Shown here: positions 5,806-7,914 of the stretch, piece after piece | How positions within the stretch are numbered: the stretch's first letter is position 1 | How the letters are laid out: each line of letters begins with the position of its first letter | Assembly: GCA_958435885.1 (NCBI GenBank) | Contig: CAUBHZ010000066.1 | Span: 1-7,914 of the forward strand | DNA length: 7,914 bases | Reading direction: 5' to 3' | DNA from: an uncultured Intestinimonas sp. | GTDB taxonomy: Bacteria; Bacillota_A; Clostridia; Oscillospirales; Oscillospiraceae | Made by a program: the position numbers and the translations under genes | Notes under the pieces: generated by a model | What the model was told of the DNA's origin: nothing | Database searches by the model: none | Seen by the model: the letters and a program-made list of their open reading frames with translations, nothing else

Positions 5806-6675
5806 TCAGCGGTGGGAGCGGACGGCGTCCAGGATGACCTGGCCGTACCGGGCACGGTCGTCGTCGGGTAGGCCCTTCACCACGTCGTCGTCACAGCAGC
5901 GCTCCAGATCTCCCTCGGCGGCCCGGAGCAGCACCCAGGTGAGGGGGTTGAACCAGTGGACCAGATTGGCGCACAGCAGCAGGGCCTTGTAGAGGATGTC
6001 CCGCCGCTTGAAGTGGGTGAGCTCATGGCGGAGGATGAACCACAGGTCTTCCCGGGGCGGCAGCGCCTCCGGCAGGATGACGGTGGGGGCAAAGAGGCCG
6101 GTCATCATGGGACCCTTCACCCCGGGGCAGGTGAGGAGCCGTACCGGCTGGGCAAGGCCCAGCTCCCGGGTGAGGTCGGAGAGAAAGTGAGGGGCCTCCA
6201 TGGGCTTTGCCCACCGCCGCAGGTAGCCCTGGAACCGCAGGTAGCCGATGAGGTGCCACAGCAGCAGGAGGACGGCCCCGGCCAGCCACACCCAGAAGAG
6301 GACCTGGGACAGGGTGAGGGAACGGACCGCCGGCTGTACGGCGGGGACGGTGGCCTCCGGCTGGGTGACGGCTGGCTGGACGGGGGCGGCGGTATTCACC
6401 ACCGGCGTAAAGTCGGTGGAGACGGGGGCGGGGGTGCTGACGGTTGGGGGCGCGGTGTAGACCACCCGGTCGGGCGGCGTCTCCAGCTGCACCGGGGCCT
6501 CCGGCAGGGAGAAGTTGAGAGGAATGAGCAGCCGCACCGCCACCGCCAGCCAGGCCCAGTACCGCCAGCGGATGGCGTAGCGCCGGGCGAGGATGGGCCC
6601 CAGCAGCAGGAGCAGCAGGATCACCGCCGACATGGTCAGGGTGATCTCGGCCAGAGTGATGAGAAAGTCGGACAT
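5806..6675 (-). CDS. M56 (BlaR1/MecR1-type) membrane metalloprotease lacking TM4 and sensor domain, 289 aa
   Basis: Family M56 proteins are membrane zinc proteases; in BlaR1/MecR1 an extracellular sensor activates the cytosolic protease, which leads to loss of a repressor. Membrane segments are visible at about 5-30, 37-54 and 123-146. Between the second and third lies a Pro/Thr/Val-rich loop (about 58-118) predicted to face outside. The cytosolic part holds the zinc site H217-E-L-T-H221, a hydrophobic helix at 228-250, and E258 in L-E-R-C-C-D as the likely third ligand. All catalytic elements seem intact. The protein ends at S-H-R, 68 residues after the HELTH motif. BlaR1 and MecR1 are about 600 residues long and continue with linker, TM4 and sensor. 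That missing part resembles the N-terminus of the four following genes. GGGAGGG lies nine bases before the ATG, 18 nt after the upstream stop. No BlaI-type repressor is visible in the window. Confidence 0.93.
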   Translation of the reverse strand: MSDFLITLAEITLTMSAVILLLLLLGPILARRYAIRWRYWAWLAVAVRLLIPLNFSLPEAPVQLETPPDRVVYTAPPTVSTPAPVSTDFTPVVNTAAPVQPAVTQPEATVPAVQPAVRSLTLSQVLFWVWLAGAVLLLLWHLIGYLRFQGYLRRWAKPMEAPHFLSDLTRELGLAQPVRLLTCPGVKGPMMTGLFAPTVILPEALPPREDLWFILRHELTHFKRRDILYKALLLCANLVHWFNPLTWVLLRAAEGDLERCCDDDVVKGLPDDDRARYGQVILDAVRSHR

Positions 6676-6684
6676 GGGCTGGGG

Positions 6685-6691
6685 CCCTCCC
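6685..6691 (-). promoter_or_regulatory. Ribosome binding site of the M56 gene
   Basis: GGGAGGG lies nine bases before the ATG at 6675 and begins two bases after the TAA of the upstream gene (6694-6696). The spacing leaves no room for a separate promoter, so the M56 gene is most likely expressed from a promoter beyond the right edge. Confidence 0.75.
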
Positions 6692-6693
6692 TT

Positions 6694-7914
6694 TTAGTCA
6701 AAGTAGTCGGTGAGCTGAACGCGGCGGACGGTGTCCCCACCGTCGAAGTAGAAGATGAGATAATGGCCGAAGCCGCCGTCCTCCGGGCCGAACCAGAGGA
6801 AGTCGCCCTCAATGTCCCAGTTGGGCTGGTCGCTGGCGGTGGGGTAGGCCCGGAGCACATCCTCCCGGGTGGAGCTGCCGATGAGGATGCCCCGGTTGGT
6901 GCGGAAGCCGGAATGGCTGGTCTCCATGGTCCAGATGGAGGTCTCTCCCTCCGGGGAGACGTAGCACTCCAGGGTGAGGTCGGGCCAGGACCACCGCTCC
7001 CAGCGGTCACCGGGCTGGTAGCTTACCGCGCCGTCGGAGATGTCGGTGATCTCGGGCTCTCCCAGGACTTCAATGAGGTAGCCGGCGCTGCCGGTCAGGC
7101 CGTACCAGCCGCCGCCCTGCCACAGCAGGGCGAAGTCGGTGTCGGGCAGGCCCCAGGAAAGGGCCTCCGCCTGCCGGCTGTAGGTGCCGGGCCGGGCGTT
7201 GAAGCCGCCCAGGACCTTGCAGTCCTCGCCGGTGCAGGCGAGCACCAGGTAGTAACGCTCGCCGTCGGCCAGGTCCAGGGGCATGGATACCCATTTTCCG
7301 TCCACATCCAGCAGATACTCCGTCTCATAGACGCCGCAGGCTGTCCCGGCGGGGGCGGTGGCCTCCTGTTGGAAGGTGAGGGAGGCGAGCTGGACCTGCT
7401 GTTCCAGGTGCTGCGTGCTCAGGTAGGCCCGTGCGGCGGTCTCAGCCTCGTCCTGGAGGAGGGCCCACTGGAGAGGACGGCGGATGGTCTCAGTGAAGAG
7501 CTCGCTGCCGGGCTCACAATCGTTGACCATGGAGGAGAAGAGGTAGACCGGCTCCTCCGCGCCCACGTCGAAGATCAGGTAGGTGGAGTTGGGGTAGGTG
7601 GCCAGCACCCAGCCCTCCTCGTCCATCTCCATGCCGCCGGCCAGGAGCACCTGGTCCGGGGTGGTGGTGTGGAGCCGCCAGCCCAGGCGGTAGACGTCCA
7701 GGGCTACCCCCTCCAGGCCGTCGTAGTGGTAGGTGAGCTCCATGGACTCGATGCGCCAGTCGTCGTAGTCGGCGGGCTGGCCGATCATCTCCATCTTGCC
7801 GTCCACCATGCCCACCGCCCCGGAGTTTTCCGACCAGTAGCGGTACTGGTCCCAGACGTAGGACTCCGCAGCGGCGAGGACGGCGTCGGGAACGTCCACG
7901 CCCTCCCAGACCTG
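6694..7914 (-). CDS. Secreted or membrane-anchored protein with repeated sensor-like module, 5' end outside window
   Basis: The frame is open from the right edge to a TAA at 6694-6696, giving 406 visible residues. The first in-frame start-like codon is a GTG at 7899, but the frame stays open beyond it and no ribosome site is visible, so the true start is probably outside. Counting from the edge, residues about 6-150 begin with a helix (V-P-D-A-V-L-A-A-A). The module L-D-V-Y-R ... L-A-G-G-M-E-M-D-E-E-G-W at 72-102 is also present twice in array copy 2. The C-terminal part (about 283-406), with R-G-I-L-I-G-S-S-T-R-E-D-V-L-R-A-Y at 341-357 and a final strand pair, resembles small BamE/SmpA-like domains of Gram-positive secreted proteins (inference). 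It lies directly upstream of the M56 gene and ends at its ribosome site. It may be a fifth sensor, the sensor half of a full M56 receptor, or an unrelated lipoprotein; the missing N-terminus decides. The function is unknown. Confidence 0.82.
   Translation of the reverse strand, partial: QVWEGVDVPDAVLAAAESYVWDQYRYWSENSGAVGMVDGKMEMIGQPADYDDWRIESMELTYHYDGLEGVALDVYRLGWRLHTTTPDQVLLAGGMEMDEEGWVLATYPNSTYLIFDVGAEEPVYLFSSMVNDCEPGSELFTETIRRPLQWALLQDEAETAARAYLSTQHLEQQVQLASLTFQQEATAPAGTACGVYETEYLLDVDGKWVSMPLDLADGERYYLVLACTGEDCKVLGGFNARPGTYSRQAEALSWGLPDTDFALLWQGGGWYGLTGSAGYLIEVLGEPEITDISDGAVSYQPGDRWERWSWPDLTLECYVSPEGETSIWTMETSHSGFRTNRGILIGSSTREDVLRAYPTASDQPNWDIEGDFLWFGPEDGGFGHYLIFYFDGGDTVRRVQLTDYFD
7525..7704 (-). 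repeat. Related module in the right-edge gene
   Basis: This encodes L-D-V-Y-R-L-G-W-R-L and L-A-G-G-M-E-M-D-E-E-G-W followed by predicted strands. It is the third occurrence of the module in the window and links the upstream gene to the sensor array across the protease gene. Confidence 0.5.

Noticed and set aside
4562..5992. 476-residue plus-strand open frame
   Set aside because: It lies antisense across array copy 4 and into the M56 gene. Its composition mirrors the codon use of the real genes.

Overview
The window is one gene-dense, minus-strand operon fragment of about 65% G+C (an impression, not counted). Strong AGGAGG-type ribosome binding sites, 10-29 nt gaps between genes and an M56/BlaR1-type receptor point to a Gram-positive host. 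High G+C with this kind of receptor suggests a gut Clostridia lineage such as Oscillospiraceae. The host assignment is inference.

Layout in the direction of transcription (right to left). (1) 7914-6694 is the C-terminal part of a secreted-type protein that enters from the right edge. It carries a module also found twice in a downstream gene and ends in a domain resembling BamE/SmpA-like folds. (2) 6675-5806 is a BlaR1/MecR1-type M56 metalloprotease with three membrane segments and an intact HELTH site. It stops just where the fourth membrane segment and the extracellular sensor of a normal M56 receptor should begin. (3) 5776-4088, (4) 4069-2531, (5) 2510-819 and (6) 808-1 (cut by the left edge) are four consecutive genes. 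All start with the same module of about 54 residues: a basic cytosolic stretch with a C/A-P-x-T-W-F-S-T-E motif, then one membrane segment ending in [LIM]VAC. This module looks like the part of an M56 receptor that follows the zinc domain (linker plus TM4). After it, each gene has its own, mostly different, extracytoplasmic domain.

The most economical reading is a split, multi-sensor receptor. One membrane protease subunit (zinc domain, no TM4, no sensor) is followed by an array of at least four 'TM4 plus sensor' subunits that could each complete it. The first sensor after the protease contains a domain resembling those fused to M56 proteases in other Clostridia, so it may be the ancestral partner. 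The others look like copies of the anchor joined to new ectodomains. At the DNA level the anchors fall into two pairs, copies 1/2 and 3/4, and a 19-bp core is almost identical in all four.

No BlaI/MecI-type repressor, promoter, terminator, RNA gene, mobile element or CRISPR array is visible. The operon start and any repressor would lie beyond the right edge. No SxxK or KTG motif was found in the sensors on reading, so nothing suggests beta-lactam sensing; the ligands are unknown.
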